Source: Globodera rostochiensis (lineage: Eukaryota; Nematoda; Chromadorea; Rhabditida; Heteroderidae). Taken from it: 64,000 nt of DNA. The translations under genes and the position numbers were made by a program. This document shows, in pieces, positions 33,725 through 44,744 of the stretch (positions are counted from its first letter, which is position 1; each line of letters opens with the position of its first letter). The notes beneath the pieces are model-generated. The model did not search any database, had not been told where the DNA came from, and worked only from the letters and a program-made list of their open reading frames with translations. The DNA lies in contig JAEVLN010000013.1 in NCBI GenBank assembly GCA_018350325.1, forward strand, positions 1,798,001 through 1,862,000, read 5' to 3'.

Positions 33725-36631
33725 ATGAAATTGTACGCTTTTGTGCTAATTGGGCTCGCCGTTTTGGCATTGTCCTCAATTTGTAATGCCGGGAAAGACC
33801 GCGATAAGAAGGTATCAGGGTTGCCGGTAGGCGCCGCGAGTAGGGGTCATTAGCGTCCCGCCACTAGCGTCCCATCCACTAGCGTCCCATCCACTAGCGT
33901 CCCAGGCCACTAGCGTCCCAGCCACTAGCGTCCCAGCCACTAGCGTCCAAACCAAAAAATATTTTTTATTTTATTTTTTAATAACTAAATTACAGTTCAA
34001 ATCTAAGATTTTGAAAATCAATGATTTTTTATTATTTTTTTACCAACCGGTTTTATAGGTTTTCTTAGTTGCTGAAGATGGAATAAGCAAAAATTTTAGG
34101 GGGCTCGACCTTTAAACCGGTTTTTGAACCAGTTCGCGGACCTTTTTTGGTCAAAAGTTCGTTAGGCTTAGGCCTAAGCTACCCTGGCTTGGGGTTTGTT
34201 AGGCTTAGGCCTAACCAATCCGGCTTAGGAGTTACTTAGTTGTTTTTCCTTAATTAAAAAAATAAAAATCATTGATTCTCAAAATCTTAGATGTTGTCAG
34301 ATCTTAAAAATATTGTCAATTCGTGATCAGCGCCCTTGAAAACCCCTATATGATGTTTTCAGCAGATTTGGGGAGGGGTCGTATAACGGAAAAGTACCCA
34401 TAGACAAAGAAAAAATCAAAAATTTTAAAATGTATTGAACTGTAATTTGGTTATTAAAAAATAAAATAAAAAATATTTTTTGGTTGGGACGCTAGTGGCC
34501 GGGACGCTAGTGGCCGGGACGCTAGTGGCCGGGACGCTAGTGGCCGGGACGCTAGTGGCCGGGACGCTAGTGGCTCGGGACGCTAGTGGCGGGACGCTAG
34601 CCCGCTTCGAGGCGCCGCCGACCCCCCCTCCCCCCACTAAAAATAATCAAAAGAAAATTATTTTTGAAAAATTCTTTAAATAAAATGAATTATGAATTGC
34701 GCTCAGCAGGATGGGGGGAGCAACATCTCCCTAAGCCATACACAATTCAGAAATATAAGACGAACGAAGAGGCACAGATTGCGCATTGGAACGAGACGCA
34801 TAACGATGATGATACGCTGAAACAGCCGCAGCGTGGAAGTAGTGCAACAAAAGCAGACAGTTGGAACGAAGTACAAGAAGCATTAGCAACACTGCCGGTA
34901 CCGTTCTGTTTGTCTTAGTGTCACTTTGTCCAACTCCACTGGACCAAATTTGGTGTGTCCCCCACCCAAAATTTTGTCGACACTTTGTCCTAAAAGTTGT
35001 CGGCATTTTTGTTTGATTCGAAAATGATTGCCTATGTTTTATACACTATTCAGAGGAAGCATACGCGTGGGGAAGCGTCAAACTCAAACCAACTAGCGGA
35101 GCAGACGGTAGCGTTCTGTTTGTTTTGGTGTCACTTTGTCCAACTCCACTGGACCAAATTTGGTGTGTGGGAGTCGTTCATTTGGGCGCTCACGGTTGGG
35201 CGCCGGGTACGTTTGGGCGCCGGGTACGTTTGGGCGCCCGTTATAAAAGGATCAGTTGGGCGCCCACATCAAAAACATTTATTGAACAACTTTAATTTTA
35301 AAAAATGTTTCTGTTGGGTAATTAGGGAATGCGTGGAGGCTTAAAAAATCCATTTTGGTCGTGAAGCTTATGCGCTAATAGGCTGCAACTTGCGGTACCG
35401 GGTGAATTTTTTTTTAATTTAAAATTTTGAAATGCATGTTTCAGCGGTAAAAATATGCGTAGAACACGAACCCAAGCTCGGATTTTGTGAACACCGAACC
35501 CGAATTCGAACATTTTTGGATTTAAAATTTTTTCTAAATATTTTAAAAGCACAAAATAACAACGAAAAAGCAAGTAACGACCGAATTCATGCTTTTTGAA
35601 CAATTTTAAGACGAAAATTGATTTTTGAAATTTTTTGAGTTTTCGAAAAATTGTTCGAATTGAGTTCGGGATTTAGAAATGATCGAAATGGAGGTCAGAA
35701 TGCGCTTCTACGCCCCCGAAGACCCCTAGAAACACCTTTTTATCGACTTTTTACACTTTTTTTTCTTCAAAAAATTGTAAAGCCTAAGCTAGGTTTATAT
35801 GAGAGCCTTAAAAAAATATTTAATAAAACTTTAAAAAATTTTTCAAAAATTTTGACTAGCCTGCCTTACATACCGGGCGCCCAACCGTGAGCGCCCAAAC
35901 GTACCCGGCGCCCAAACGTACCCGGCGCCCAAACGTACCCAATCGTGGTGTGTCGGCCACCCAAAATGTTGTCGACACTTTGTCCTCAAAAGTTGTCGGC
36001 ACTTTGTTTGATTCGAAAATGATATTGCCTAAGTTTTATACTGAATTTGATGCGTCCCATCCAAATTTTGACATTTTGTCCTCAAAAGTTGTGGACACTT
36101 TGTCTGATGATTTGAAAATTATTTTCAAATTCATGGCCAGCACATCAAAATACCCCACCATCTCCTGTTTCTACCATATCAAAAAGTTTCTCTAAAAATC
36201 TAAAAAACCCCGGAGCTTCAAAAAAGTACCGTATTTTTCAAATTTAGTTTTTGTACCTTACAAATTAGCGCCATATTTTTGGACCCTGGCGCCATATTTT
36301 GGCACTATTGGACTGGGCCACCCCTGTCCCTAACTGATACACAGTTCAGCAGCGCATGCCGCCAACAAACTCGCCCAATCAACAAGCCACCACAGCATCG
36401 GTTGGCCATTCTGCGCAGAATCCGGTCAATGTATCTGATAGTGGGGAGTCCTATTCATGGCCAACAAACCCGCCCAATCAACAAGCCACAACAGCATCGG
36501 TTGGCCATTCTGCGCAGAATCCGGTCAATGTATCTGATAGTGGGGAGTCCTATTCATGGCTCTACGACAGAACAGATTCTTCATCAGACTCATCCACTAA
36601 ATCTCGGCCGAAAGGTCGTAAAAAGAATTGA
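33725..36631 (+). CDS. Secreted repeat protein, four exons (right-arm copy)
   Basis: Exons 33725-33811 (MKLYAFVLIGLAVLALSSIC, NAGKDRDKK), 34751-34897 (beginning KYKTNEEAQIAHWNETHND and ending EALATLP), 35054-35107 (RKHTRGEASNSNQLAEQT) and 36350-36631 (beginning QRMPPTNSPNQQATTAS, a two-fold repeat containing VGHSAQNPVNVSDSGESYSW, ending STKSRPKGRKKN and a stop). All introns are phase 0; total about 189 residues. Compared with the left-arm gene, exon 3 is identical, the end of exon 2 is nearly identical, and the starts of exon 2 and the repeats of exon 4 have diverged or expanded. Introns 1 and 3 have each gained a roughly 775-bp insertion. Predicted secreted, function unknown. Confidence 0.7.
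33837..34609. mobile_element. Foldback element with reiterated ends, 8-bp target duplication
   Basis: AGGCGCCG at 33829-33836 and 34610-34617. The left end is an array of 'ccactagcgtccca' and the right end the opposed array 'gggacgctagtggcc' (about eight units), followed inwards by a matching AT-rich inverted repeat (the left 'aaaaaatattttttatttta' against its complement). The interior has 'ttaggcttaggcctaa' words and no coding. The empty site is visible at 16825-16845 in the other arm. Confidence 0.85.
35169..35945. mobile_element. Second foldback element with reiterated ends, 8-bp target duplication
   Basis: TGGTGTGT at 35161-35168 and 35946-35953. Ends consist of 'gggcgccgggtacgttt' units on the left and 'aaacgtacccggcgccc' on the right, three units each, plus an inner 'ggttgggcgc' pair. 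The interior includes opposed 'cccgaattcgaac' words and no transposase. The left arm at about 16441-16460 is the empty site. Confidence 0.85.
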
Positions 36632-36815
36632 TTGATCAATGCGGTCCGTCCGGCTAAAGAGAAAGAAAGAAAGAAAGAAAACAATCATTTGCGATCACTT
36701 CCTTCACACTCTTCTTTCTGTTCACAATTGATTTTATTGTTGGAAAAACAAAAACAAAAAATGTTGTTGATATTGCGTTTTTTGGGCGCTTCTCACTGAA
36801 ACGCAAAAAAAAAAA

Positions 36816-37469
36816 ATGCTAAGTTTTTTTTTGGACATTCCTTTTAAAGGAGTTTTTTAGACAATTTTAACTATTTTTTTTTTGAATTATTTGACGGAAA
36901 TACTAAATGTTGGCATACTGTAACAGAACAGTCCATTTTTTGCTTTTTTATTTGTTGTTGAACGAAATGCACCCCTAAAGATTGAGAATTTCCAAAAAAT
37001 AAAATTGTAATAGAAAAATGCATAAAGATTGACGAATTTTGAAGGGTTTCACGCAAAAATTGACTGGATTTGGTTAATTTTAGAACATTTTTAAATCAAT
37101 ATTTTGGCACTTTCTGGGGCTTTTGGTCAATAATAAAATTTTCAACGCATGAGCCCGCCGCCGTCCCGTGTGATTTTGAGTCCAGGAGAAAAGCCTTCGA
37201 CGTTCCCAAAACAAAGGTTTTAGAAAAATACCATAAGAAAGTTCTATCTTATCAAAAATTACAACACTTAAATATAATATTCCTTCGGAAATGTGTCCTC
37301 CCTTTATGATTAAAAAAAAAAAATGCAAATTTACGATCGATCAAACACAATATTTATGTGTGTAGAAGAGAGAGGGGGCACACAACATTCATTCCATAAA
37401 AAACATCACCAAAAACTGACCCCAAAAATCCGATCTCGCCACAATACAAAAGATCTCTCCCTCCATCAG
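36816..37469. other. Intergenic, AT-rich
   Basis: No gene. It holds a diverged relative of the 2603-3159 element core ('ttgcgtgaaac' type and T-rich DNA) and the RBM22 3' flank. Confidence 0.4.
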
Positions 37470-40400
37470 TCAGTCCACAACATCTCCCTTGGCGCCCAGA
37501 CGATGCGGGTCCTGGCTGGGGTAGTGAACGCGCGGGAAGCCGGCCGCCGGTTGTCGCTGAAAAATCCGGGGAAAAACGTATTTAATTCGACGAAAAAAAA
37601 GCGGGGAGAAGGGGGGGGGGGTGGGATCCGGTGTCCGTACGTTTTGCCACCCCAGCAAAAATGTTACATTTTGCCAACCCATCAAAAACTTAAGTTTCAA
37701 TCAATTTCGAACCCCGGACCCGAATTCGAAGGTTTTTCGATTCCAAATTTTTTTTTGAATCTTTTAACCTGAAAAACATTCAAACACATGCTCAAAATCA
37801 TTCAAAAAACGTAACGGAGGCAAAACGTAAGGTGGCAAAATGTATTGTAACCGGGGGACCCGTTCTAAAATGTTTCTTTTTTTGCCAATTTTCGAAGATA
37901 ACCCCCAAAATAGTCCCCCCCCCACCCATGGGCCATGCCCCGGCGTACGCCTTGTGCAGCCGGTGGTGGTGGAGGAGGAAAGGGCACCGGCGGCGGCAAT
38001 TCGGGCACCACAAGGCCCGGCGGACGTCCGACGGGCAACGGAATGCCCTCCTCGTCCCCTTCGGCGACGGGTGCGGAGAAGCGTGAGCGCTTCTTCATCG
38101 GCGCACTGTCCGACGATGACGAGGAGGAGGGGTACACTGAAATAATTTGAAACTGAAATTGTTAAAACAACATTCTAAATTCGATAAAACATTTTAAAGA
38201 GAATTCGCCCCTTCTTTGAATATTAGAAAAATTTTTATAAAAACCATCCGAACCCAATAAAATAAGAGAACGTTGAGCCAAAATCAGAAACATTTCTTAC
38301 AAATAAGAACATTTTAAATTTATAGACATCGACCCCTCCAAATCAGAACATTTCTAATTATAATTGAAAACAAAATATGCGAATATATTGTAAAAATCAA
38401 AAAAGCAAACGTTCGGCGATGTTCGGCACTGGCTCAAGCGGTGCATGGGCAGTCAATTCTTTGGTGGCCTGCGTCTGGGAGCGGGGTTGACCCCAACGGA
38501 CGCGAACTTTTAAGCCCTGCAAAAACAATTTTTGGTTTTAAATAAATTTCATAATTTCCAATTTCTTTTGTCCCACACCCTCTAAGCCAAGAAATGTTCT
38601 ATAAAACATAAATTTTGGTCTGCTATTCTTGTTGCAAACAAAAAATAAACAATTTTGTTTCAATCACTAAAATTAAAAAAAAAAGTTTTGTGTTTTTTTG
38701 TTGTAAATTTCACAAAATTTTGCATTTCGAACAAAAAAAAATTAAATCAATTTTCCCCCACCTTCAACACGAGCTGCTCGAAGGTGCGCTCGGCCGCCAC
38801 TTCGGTTGCTTGTCGGGTGGTGAACTGGATGAACGCGCAGCATTTGTTGGGCACCACATGGACTTGACGGATTTCGCCGAATTGGTAGAAATAATCACTG
38901 AAAAAAGGAAGAAAAAGCATTCAATTTTTTTTGTGTATCAAATTTGGCCAAAAAAAACAAAACAAATAAATTTTGTTTCCCACCGAATGTCCGCCTCATT
39001 GACAATCAGACGACTTTCACGGCCCAGATTGCCCAAGAACAGCGTGGTTATTGACGGGTCCTCGGGCGGTGTCAATTTCGGCATGGCCTAAGGGTACAAA
39101 AATGTTTTTTTAATAAAAAACAAAACAAAAAATGAGTTTAGTAGAGACAGACATACCTTCGCTCTGTTCATCAATTTCTCAGCAACGGGGTCTGAAAAAA
39201 AGTGTAATTTTTTTATTAAAAAAAAAAATAATATTCAAATGGCAAATTTTCAAATAAATAAAACTGCCATTGGTTCCGTAGTAGCGGTCGCGCATGTTCT
39301 GCAGACTCAGCGGATCGTCCGGATCGGTGGGCTTTTCGTGTCTGGAAATGCATTTTTTGTCGTGATTAAAGACCAAAATGATTAGAATTTATAAATTTTT
39401 TCATTGGCATTTATCGCTCTACCACATAGGAAACAAGGCAAATTTTCAAAATGAAAATGGGATTTTTTTTTTGAGTCGGCCACGTCCAATTATCCCCGGT
39501 TTGGTGGCTATTAAGGATGCTCGAGAGTCTCGCGCGGAGAAATTTCTCGGTTTTTGGGGTCTCGATCTCAGTCTCGAGCATCCCTAAATGCTTACGGCAC
39601 CATGCTCACGAAATTGTCAAAAATTTATTTCAAATTTTAAAAAAATGCCAAAATTTGTTCTCTCTTTCTCTGCCTGTTCTACCTGTACGGGCATTCTTCG
39701 CCCCGGGTGCATTCGCCCTTCACAAAGAATGAGCAAATGTGCGGCAAATTGCGGTTGTAATAGGGCTGGTTGCGTGCCAACTTGCGCAACATTTCGTTGC
39801 TGCCCGCATCCGTCAGCTTGGCCAACTCGCCGTACGGCATCGTGCCGTCCGTCTCGGCCAACGCGCGGTCCACATTCTTACAAGAAAAAAAATTGTTTTT
39901 TTTTTAAATTACAAAAATAGAGTCATGAGGTCTCAAAATTTTGTTACAATTTTCAAACAAATCATAAAAAATTGGGGAAATTTGACCTCTGCTTCGATCG
40001 AATTTGAGTCCCGAAATTAAACCAAAAGGCCAAAATTCAAACCTTTTGCATAACAAAATCGATCAAAATTTTCCAAGAAACAAAAAAATTGCCCAACCTG
40101 GATGAAGTAGTCACGGTTGGCGCCCACTTTAGGGATGGTTTCCTTGACTTGCAGTGCCGCGTCACGCACTTGGACGGGAAGGCCTAAATTTTAATTATTT
40201 TTTTAAAATTCTATAAAAATTTTTGCAAAAAAACCAAACCGTATTCCAAGTCAAGCAGACAAGTTTGGCACACGTTCTTCAGCTTGGCACAAGTTTGACA
40301 AACTTCGGTCTTTTTGTAGCGCGCCCCGCGGCCCGGCATCCAACGAAATGTCGTGAACGGACGTTCGCAAATTTTGCACTCGCCCCCGTGCGTGTCTTTG

Positions 40401-40964
40401 CTCTAAACGCTCAGAAAATTTAACTTTTTGTTCTGTTAAAATTCAGGAAACCAACAAAAATTTAGAAAAAAAAAAGAAGACGAACCCTGACAACCCGTAC
40501 AAAAATTTGACGTTGTTAAACCATAGTGTTCAAGACCTGGTACACATATTATTACACATTCGGGTGCCCCCCGGTCTGAACCCATTCAAAATCCGGGGCT
40601 AATTTTAAGACAAAAAAACTTTTCCTATTTCGGTCTTGGTCAACCCGTGTTTAAATGTGAGCAATGCTCTTAAACAACAAAAACAAGGCCAGAGGTTTCA
40701 ATTTTTTCATAAATTTCAAATTTCATAGGGTTGTCTTTTGTCCTGTTCAAACAATTGATAATGGCGCCCCGCCAGAATTACCATGCGCAGGTACGGGTTC
40801 GGGCCAAGACATGTTTCACAAAGAATTGGAAACTCCTGAAAATTATGAGAAATGAATTTGTGTGGCCGGATTGGTGCCAAAGGCCTAACACAAATTTAGA
40901 GAAAACGTACCGCGTCCTCAAAAGTCTTCCGATTGTACGTGTAAGAGGACTTTGACATAGACAT
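37470..40964 (-). CDS. RBM22: Pre-mRNA-splicing factor RBM22
   Basis: Twelve reverse-strand exons: 40964-40911, 40835-40782, 40402-40240, 40183-40098, 39876-39683, 39341-39268, 39191-39157, 39087-38984, 38897-38762, 38516-38411, 38136-37949, 37556-37470; 426 residues, like the human protein. Order: N-terminal Cys-rich zinc region ([33 protein letters not shown]), a CCCH finger ([19 protein letters not shown]), linker [15 protein letters not shown], an RRM (TTLFLGNLG and [17 protein letters not shown]), a Pro-rich tail, and the conserved C-terminus [16 protein letters not shown]22 (yeast Cwc2/Ecm2-type) contacts U6 snRNA in the activated spliceosome. The intron at 39192-39267 is GC-AG. The last donor (exon 11) is chosen by phase and is the least certain. 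Exons 6-8 have a degenerate copy at 57.3-57.6 kb. Confidence 0.95.
39513..39585. repeat. Short 'ctcgag' word element in an RBM22 intron
   Basis: Ends 'aaggatgctcgagagtctcg' and, opposed, 'ctcgagcatccct'; about 73 bp. No target duplication is evident, so it is assigned by end similarity to the element at 44519 only. Confidence 0.5.
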
Positions 40965-41160
40965 TGTGTCAACTGGTATATGCAACTCTCTTTTTGCTTA
41001 AAAAACGCTGAAACAATGTTTGAGAAAATTCATTAAAATTTGGTACGGTTATTAAGGAATTTTTTTTGAAAAAAGCCTTCTAAATGGGTGTTAATTCAAT
41101 GGTATTTCTCTACTTTAAGTATGTGGGCGTGGTTCAGAACCGAATAAAAATACTACAAAA

Positions 41161-41343
41161 TAGAGACCGGACAGGACCCGCGGACAGGATTTTCCAGGAC
41201 TTCTGATCCGGAATCCTGGTATTTTCGTCGAAGCACCAGCAGGATCAGGATATCCTGAAAACCAGGATTTTCAATCCTGGTAAATCCTGATCCTGGTCAT
41301 TTCCGAAATCCTGATCCGGGGTTTTTCAAAAATCCGGTCTCTA
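41161..41343. mobile_element. hAT-like 'aatcctgatcctgg' word element
   Basis: Ends TAGAGACCGG and CCGGTCTCTA, flanked by CTACAAAA (41153-41160) and CTACAAAT (41344-41351). The interior repeats 'tcctgatccgg' and 'aggatcagga' in both orientations. It has the same ten-base ends as 19359-19542 but a different internal word. Confidence 0.8.
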
Positions 41344-41812
41344 CTACAAATCGATTCCTTTCGTCGGGCTGAGTATGAAAGTTCAAAAATTGTTTGGAAT
41401 TTCTACTTTATATGTATGGGTTGTTGTCAAAAACCATCTTTTCATATATCATTCGACTCCGCTCGTCGCGCTGAGCACGAATCCGTAAAATTTTTTTGTC
41501 GGTAAGCACTATGAATAAAGTTATGGCTCCTCAAAGTTGGCCAAAAACCATGGCGGCACAACCCTTTTATCAAAATATCATTTTTTTTTGGCAAAATGTT
41601 TATACCGCATTTAAAACCAAAAACAAAATTCTCCGGCACCGCAACGTGGGATCCAAATCTCCAACAACTTATAGTTAGTTTAAATTAATCTCGGCGGCTA
41701 TACCACGTTTATAAAATAAAATTTAAATTCAGAAACCCCAAAATGAAACATATAAATTTAATACCGGAATATCGAATAAAAATCGCCAAAAATGACAGGA
41801 AATAAAGGGACG

Positions 41813-42095
41813 GAGGGATTTTTCGTTATAACTTCTTTCAAAGTTAACCAAATGAAACATTTTCGATATCATTCGAAGCTTACAGTTAGTAGAAGCTTTC
41901 AAAAACAAAAGCTAAGCGATTGGCCAAATCTCAAAAAAGTTATGGCCAGAAAACGTTTTTTGGCCATAACTTTTTTGAGGCTTGGCCAATCGTTTAGCTT
42001 TTGCTTGCCAATAACTTTTCCTCCTACTAAGCTTTCGAATAATACCAAAATTGTTTGATTTAGTTAGCTTTGAAAGAAGTTATAACGAAAAAACA
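41813..42095. mobile_element. Near-perfect 280-bp palindrome
   Basis: 'ttcgttataacttctttcaa' on the left is mirrored by 'ttgaaagaagttataacgaa' on the right; inner pairs include 'agctaagcgattggccaa' with 'ttggccaatcgtttagct' and a central 'aaaagttatggccagaaaac' hairpin. It shares the core with 12700-13020 and is non-coding. Confidence 0.75.
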
Positions 42096-42180
42096 GTTGA
42101 AAAGGTGAACGAGTTGGGGTTTTACCGAAATAAAGTATGTATAAAGAGTACGAAATGGAGTGTGGAAATTGGAAATTCCA

Positions 42181-42618
42181 TCATTGTTTGCTATCAGTCA
42201 ACCATTCTGGCGGCAAAAACATTTTTAAATCGGATGATCCCTGGCTCGTCGTATTAATGAAGCCCAACTGATTTAAGGGGTTGGATGACGATGTTGTTGA
42301 TCCGGGGTGTTTGAAAGAACCCGACTGATTTGCGGTAATGGATGACGATGTTGATCCAACATTTTGTTTGTTTGATTTAAATCGATTAAGAAATGTTCTG
42401 CTCTTCCCGTTGGAAAAGTTTTCTCTCGCTGTTCGGTTCGCTTTGGCTTCATCACTTTCTGTCAATTGCTGGACACGTTTAGGAAAATTTGTTTTGCTAG
42501 TATGATGAATAACAGAATAATTGGTCGACTTCGACTTCTCCGGCTGCTGGTCGCCTCCCTCAGACAATGCCAAAATGACGAGCACCACCATTAGTAGTAC
42601 AGCAGCGTACAATTTCAT
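42181..42618 (-). CDS. Secreted protein, SEG subtype, intact
   Basis: The ATG at 42618 opens a signal peptide (MKLYAAVLLMVVLVILALSE, GG) and an uninterrupted 145-residue frame: a Lys/Asn-rich middle (KSRTFLNRFKSNKQ), two repeat units (SSITANQSGSFKHPGST, SSNPLNQLGF), and the end KMFLPPEWLTDSKQ and a stop. It provides the reference for the disrupted copy at 2563-3487 and the frameshifted end of the gene at 6541. The upstream cassette is more diverged than in other members, which makes this an older branch. Predicted extracellular; function unknown. Confidence 0.7.
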   Translation of the reverse strand: MKLYAAVLLMVVLVILALSEGGDQQPEKSKSTNYSVIHHTSKTNFPKRVQQLTESDEAKANRTARENFSNGKSRTFLNRFKSNKQNVGSTSSSITANQSGSFKHPGSTTSSSNPLNQLGFINTTSQGSSDLKMFLPPEWLTDSKQ

Positions 42619-43426
42619 ACCGATTTGAGAAGAACAAATCTAGGCCAAAAATTGTTTTAAAAATATGTAGAATAAACAAGAATACCTACTATGTACAGTA
42701 CCTCATGCTGACGGTATGGACATTTTATATATGTAATGTTACAGTAATTTTGGAAATCGCTTAATTCTGGAATTGACCGGTTAATTTTGGAAATTCTAAA
42801 ATTTGAAAGGCTATAAGCCAAGCGGTTCAATTCATTTTTAAAAGCGAAAAAAGCACCCTTTATTGAAATAACTTTTTCACGAATTCGCTAATTGTTTAAA
42901 AGCTTAGAGCTTTCGAATGGCATCTTCACGTTTACCTAAACTTTTAGGCCTACTGTATTTTGTTCAAATGAAAAAATTTCTTTCTATAAATTTTTGGAGT
43001 TGACTAGAGTTGTAGGCTTGGAAGGTATGTATTTTAGCTGGCCTACATTTCCATTTATATTGATGAATTTTGCTTATTGCAAAGGAGGACAAAAATGGAT
43101 TGGAAAAATTTACAAATGCGCTAAGCCTTAGAAAAAGCATGGAAAACGATGAGAGTGAGGGGGGTGCGAGACAAAAATGTGTTGACATTGGCATTGGCAT
43201 TGGCATTGGCATTATTTTGGTTAGCCCCCTATTACCCCCACAAATAACGTCCAAAATCGCATAAAGAAAGAATAGAAATAATCCCCCAACAAAAAGATAT
43301 GCAAAATGGATGAATTGATGTTGTCATTTTTACTTTACAATTATATGAATATACAATGGCACAAATGAATGCGTGGCATTGGCCTGTCTTTATTCAAAAA
43401 AAGCTCTCCCAATTTGAGAAGCAGGG

Positions 43427-43874
43427 CAAGGTTTCTATAGGCAAAACCTAAAAACGTGGAAAACGACTTCAAAAACGTGGAAATTTTTTTGCAAAAACGT
43501 GGAAAAAAGTGTAAATTTTTTTAAGCCTTTAATTTAATATAAATTGCTTGAACAATCAGTGACTAGCATATTTATCACTGCTTTTCACCTTTTTGAGCAA
43601 ATTTGGCTGAGATAGGAAATAATTATGAGCTTGGGGGCAAGTTAAATCGGAATTGAAAAGTTGTTCCCATAAAAAGTTGATTTTTAGGGGGTAAGTTTTA
43701 CTCTTTATATTGCATATTGTTAAGGAAAGAATTTTCAAAAATGCAACTTTTTTTTATGAATTCTGCTTCTTTTGGTTGAGAAAAAGTCCATTCGAGGCTA
43801 AACCGTGGAAAAAACGTAACAAAAATCCTCAAAACGTGGAAAAATCACGGAAATGTGCATAAATAGAAACCCTG
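43427..43874. mobile_element. hAT-like 'aaaacgtgg' word element
   Basis: Ends CAAGGTTTCTAT and ATAGAAACCCTG, flanked by AAGCAGGG at 43419-43426 and 43875-43882. 'aaaacgtggaaa' words cluster near both ends and an AT-rich core lies between. 448 bp, no transposase. Confidence 0.8.
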
Positions 43875-44518
43875 AAGCAGGGCTCTCCTGAAAAATTGGC
43901 CCGAAGAAAGTGCATTAACGCCATTGATTTTGGGTTGAGATCAGACCGGGCGGCCCGGGTTTATTTGAAAAAAAATCCAGGCTACTCGGGTTAAAACACA
44001 CCCATAAAGATGGCGTTCGGCTCCAGCAGGACATTTCGCACATTGGACATTTCGCATGTCAAAAATGGGCCCTAGGACTTTTCGACAGAAGAAAGGGATT
44101 TTCAACGCGGACTTTTCGACAGTTGATCATATTTAAATTATAATAAAATTATTTTGGCACTTTAATATTTTATGTATAAATAAATATTACATTTCATTTT
44201 AGCCATAATATTTGCTATTTTCCTTGGGGGGAGTGGTGTTGTTTGTATATTGTTTGATGGGGCCTTTCTTCAAGAATAATGGCTTCTTGATTTAAATTAT
44301 AAAAATTCGTAACGAATTTGTTTAAGAATTGGCCAAATATTTTGCCAAAATTGTTTAGTTCCAGCAAATGGGATGCGCGGGAAGGGGACCCAGAGAAAGG
44401 AGTTTTATCGCAAATTTGCTTGCACTTTCAACATTTGTGCGCAACGCTATCCTTATCAATACCAAAAATCAGAGTTATATCGAATTCCAGACCAAATATA
44501 TAAATTTACAATAAACAT

Positions 44519-44656
44519 TAGGGCTGTTCGAGAGTCTCGGTCTCGAGTCTCGAACCGAGAAATTTCTCGGTTTTTTTGGGTCGGTCTCGAGTCTCGGGGT
44601 CATTTCTCGGTCTCGACTCTCGAGTCCCGGTAAATTTCATGTCTCGAACAGCTCTA
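44519..44656. mobile_element. hAT-like 'gtctcgag' word element
   Basis: Ends TAGGGCTGTTCGAGAGTC and CTCGAACAGCTCTA with an exact 8-bp duplication ATAAACAT at 44511-44518 and 44657-44664. The interior is almost only 'ggtctcgagtctcgg' words. 138 bp. Confidence 0.9.
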
Positions 44657-44744
44657 ATAAACATGAATCATTAACAAATAAGAAATTGTTACTCCATACA
44701 GTAACCTTTTTTTTAAATTTGTTATACTGTTTTTGTCATAAAAT

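Larger units (their letters stand above)
33290..36815. repeat. Right arm of the large inverted duplication
   Basis: Forward-oriented counterpart of 15000-17265: cassette, exon 1, exon 2, exon 3, exon 4 and 3' flank in the same order, extended by the insertions at 33837-34609 and 35169-35945. Exon 3 (54 bp) is identical in the two arms. Confidence 0.8.
42619..44744. other. Accessory intergenic region
   Basis: Contains a diverged upstream cassette (to about 43120), a (TTGGCA)n microsatellite at 43183-43212, the elements at 43427-43874 and 44519-44656, and AT-rich DNA with no supported gene. Confidence 0.5.
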
